Shown: one piece after another, positions 41,986-43,366 of the stretch
Numbering within the stretch: the stretch's first letter is position 1
Layout: the number at the start of each line of letters is the position of its first letter
Origin: an uncultured bacterium
GTDB taxonomy: Bacteria; Myxococcota_A; UBA9042; PHBI01
Length of the DNA: 43,366 nucleotides
Direction: 5' to 3'
Assembly: GCA_938040325.1 (NCBI GenBank)
Contig: CALHXW010000343.1
Coordinates: 1-43,366 of the forward strand
Program-made: the position numbers and the translations under genes
Notes under the pieces: generated by a model
Database searches by the model: none
Told to the model about the DNA's origin: nothing
Seen by the model: only the letters and a program-made list of their open reading frames with translations

Positions 41986-42426
41986 ATGGCGCTCGACCGC
42001 AATGAAGACTACGTGCTGATCGACACGGTCGATGTCCCGGAGGGCATCGGCTTCAAGATGACGCAGGGTCTCATGGTGGGGACGAAGAAGAAGCTCTTCG
42101 TGATGCCGATCAAGACGTTTGGAAGCTACCTGGTGGTCTCGACGACGTCGCGATTCAAGCTCGATGGTCAGAGTCCGCGCAAGGCCATCAAGGGCCTGCT
42201 TAACGCGCTCGACATCACCGTCGACAAGCTCGAGACGACCCTCACGAACGCGCTCTCCGACTCGAAGACGCCCCGCGTGTTTGCGATCGACAGCCTCGAG
42301 CGCTTCCGCATCGGCAAGAGCTTCATGAAGATGACGCTGGTGCAGCCCAAGGGCGGCAAGCTCGTCAAGATCAACGTGCGCGGCAAGCAAGCGAAGCAGG
42401 AACTGGCGTCGTTCTACGGCCAGTAG
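41986..42426 (+). CDS. Small cytoplasmic protein of unknown function
   Basis: A 146-residue protein with AAGGA seven bases before the ATG and no signal peptide. It is mostly strands with one long helix (SPRKAIKGLLNALDITVDKLETTLTN-like region). Basic patches KKKLFVMPIKTFGSYLVV and QPKGGKLVKINVRGKQAKQ are seen. No family is recognised. It lies between the divergent lipoprotein gene and a same-strand oxidoreductase gene and may be co-transcribed with the latter. Confidence 0.7.
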   Translation: MALDRNEDYVLIDTVDVPEGIGFKMTQGLMVGTKKKLFVMPIKTFGSYLVVSTTSRFKLDGQSPRKAIKGLLNALDITVDKLETTLTNALSDSKTPRVFAIDSLERFRIGKSFMKMTLVQPKGGKLVKINVRGKQAKQELASFYGQ

Positions 42427-42485
42427 TCGTCGCGAGCCGCGCATCGGTCTCGACAAGCGACGAGCGGTAGACGATCGTCGTCATC

Positions 42486-43366
42486 ATGACGATGAGAGCT
42501 TACGAACTCCAAGGCGCCTTCGGGCTCGACAACCTCAAGCTGGTCGACCGGCCCACGCCCGAACCTGGGCCTGGCGAGGTTCGCGTGCGCGTCGAAGCCG
42601 TGTCGTTGAACTACCGCGACTTGCTGATGTGCCGCGGACACTACAACCCGCGACAGCCGCTGCCGCTGGTTCCCTGCTCTGATGGGGCTGGGGTGATCGA
42701 CGCGGTCGGCCCAGGCGTGGACGCGTCCCGCATCGGCGAGCGGGTGGCGGGCTGCTTTGCGCCCAGGTGGCTCGATGGGGAGCCCACGCGCGAGACGATG
42801 CGTGCGACCCTCGGCGGTCCGCTCGACGGCACGCTGCGCGAGCAGATGGTCTTGCCGGAGGCGGGCGTGGTCACTGCACCTGCGCACCTCAGCGCGGTCG
42901 AAGCATCCACCCTGCCCTGCGCTGCGCTCACCGCTTGGAGTGCACTGGCGACCCTCGCGACCATCCGCGCGGGCGACACCGTCCTCGTGCTGGGGACCGG
43001 TGGCGTGTCGATGTTCGCGCTCGACCTCGCGGTTGCGCTCGGCGCGCGCGTGATTGCGACCTCAAGCTCACCAGCCAAGCTCAAGCGCCTGCAAGAGCGC
43101 GGCGCCAGCGACGTGATCAACTACCGAGAGGACGCGACGTGGGGCAAGACCGCACGCAAGCTCACGGGGGGCCGCGGTGTTGACCTTGTCGTCGAGGTCG
43201 GCGGCGCCGGCACGCTCGAGCAGTCCATGAAAGCCGTCCGTCCCGGCGGCACCATCGCGCTTATCGGCGTGCTCGCCGGCGACGCTGCGCCCATCAACCT
43301 GCTGCCCATCCTGATGAGCCAGGTGCGCGTCCAGGGTGTCCTGGTGGGCCACCGGGCGGGCTTTGA
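42486..43366 (+). CDS. Partial MDR-family oxidoreductase (quinone reductase/ADH type)
   Basis: The first ~293 residues of a medium-chain dehydrogenase/reductase, cut by the window edge. The N-terminal GroES-like domain shows GEVRVRVEAVSLNYRDLLMCRGHY and VPCSDGAGVIDAVGPGV; the Rossmann domain has VLVLGTGGVSMFALDLAVALGA, ASDVINYREDATWG, GRGVDLVVEVGGAGTLEQSM. Zinc ligands are not obvious, and SLNYRDLL fits the zinc-free quinone oxidoreductase-like or NAD(P)-dependent alcohol dehydrogenase subgroup. Start ATG at 42486 or 42492; the ribosome site is weak. Confidence 0.9.
   Translation, partial: MTMRAYELQGAFGLDNLKLVDRPTPEPGPGEVRVRVEAVSLNYRDLLMCRGHYNPRQPLPLVPCSDGAGVIDAVGPGVDASRIGERVAGCFAPRWLDGEPTRETMRATLGGPLDGTLREQMVLPEAGVVTAPAHLSAVEASTLPCAALTAWSALATLATIRAGDTVLVLGTGGVSMFALDLAVALGARVIATSSSPAKLKRLQERGASDVINYREDATWGKTARKLTGGRGVDLVVEVGGAGTLEQSMKAVRPGGTIALIGVLAGDAAPINLLPILMSQVRVQGVLVGHRAGF

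Noticed and set aside
1..43366. tRNA or rRNA genes
   Set aside because: I searched for T-loop-like GGTTCGA-type and cloverleaf patterns by eye and saw none; a covariance search would settle it.

Overview
The window looks like chromosomal DNA from a high-GC Gram-negative bacterium, most likely a myxobacterium or relative (Myxococcota, formerly Deltaproteobacteria). This is an inference. It rests on several lipoproteins with Asp/Thr/Pro-rich or 'DGxDNDGDG' linkers, a Hanks-type Ser/Thr kinase with a zinc-ribbon N-terminus and a Pro-rich tail, the GC-rich codon use, and many GTG/TTG starts. I saw no rRNA, tRNA, CRISPR array, transposase or phage gene.

Layout. 1-475 is an intergenic array of modular inverted repeats. 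528-6824 holds lipoproteins, a YebC-type protein, a DUF695-RraB fusion, an LRR protein and an MBL-fold hydrolase. 7062-9661 is a two-gene operon: a divergent TROVE/Ro60-like protein with a C-terminal vWA domain, and a conserved partner of unknown function. 9765-14074 has a DUF4336 protein, a LOG-family/YbaK pair, an M19 dipeptidase and a small ATP-grasp (R2K-like) protein. 14076-18518 is an RNA-repair module: rtcR, a divergent sigma-54 promoter, rtcB, a strong intergenic stem, and rtcA fused to an N-terminal MJ1316 (DUF504) domain. 18513-24189 has a Ser/Thr kinase, a GT-C-like membrane protein, a secreted protein of unknown function and a TerC-family protein. 24507-24976 is a small RRM/Gly-rich RNA-binding protein gene with a highly structured leader and a clear terminator. 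25043-30686 is mixed metabolic and unknown genes. 30724-33949 is a three-gene operon (methyltransferase, flavin monooxygenase, Rieske oxygenase) divergent from an iron operon. 34140-40447 is that operon (DUF4856 lipoprotein, imelysin, HTTM protein, TonB-dependent receptor) behind a near-consensus Fur box. 40529-43366 holds a GNAT-SnoaL fusion, an overlapping lipoprotein, a small unknown protein and a partial MDR-family oxidoreductase.

The most interesting content is the concentration of RNA-quality functions within about 11 kb. RtcR (CARF sensor plus AAA+ activator) would switch on RtcB and RtcA from the sigma-54 promoter. RtcB ligates 2',3'-cyclic-phosphate or 3'-phosphate ends. RtcA makes 2',3'-cyclic ends, and its fused MJ1316 domain is predicted in the literature to recognise such ends. 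A Ro60-like ring protein with a conserved partner lies 5-10 kb away. In other bacteria Ro60 homologues are encoded next to rtcBA, so a functional link is plausible here, though it is not shown by the sequence.
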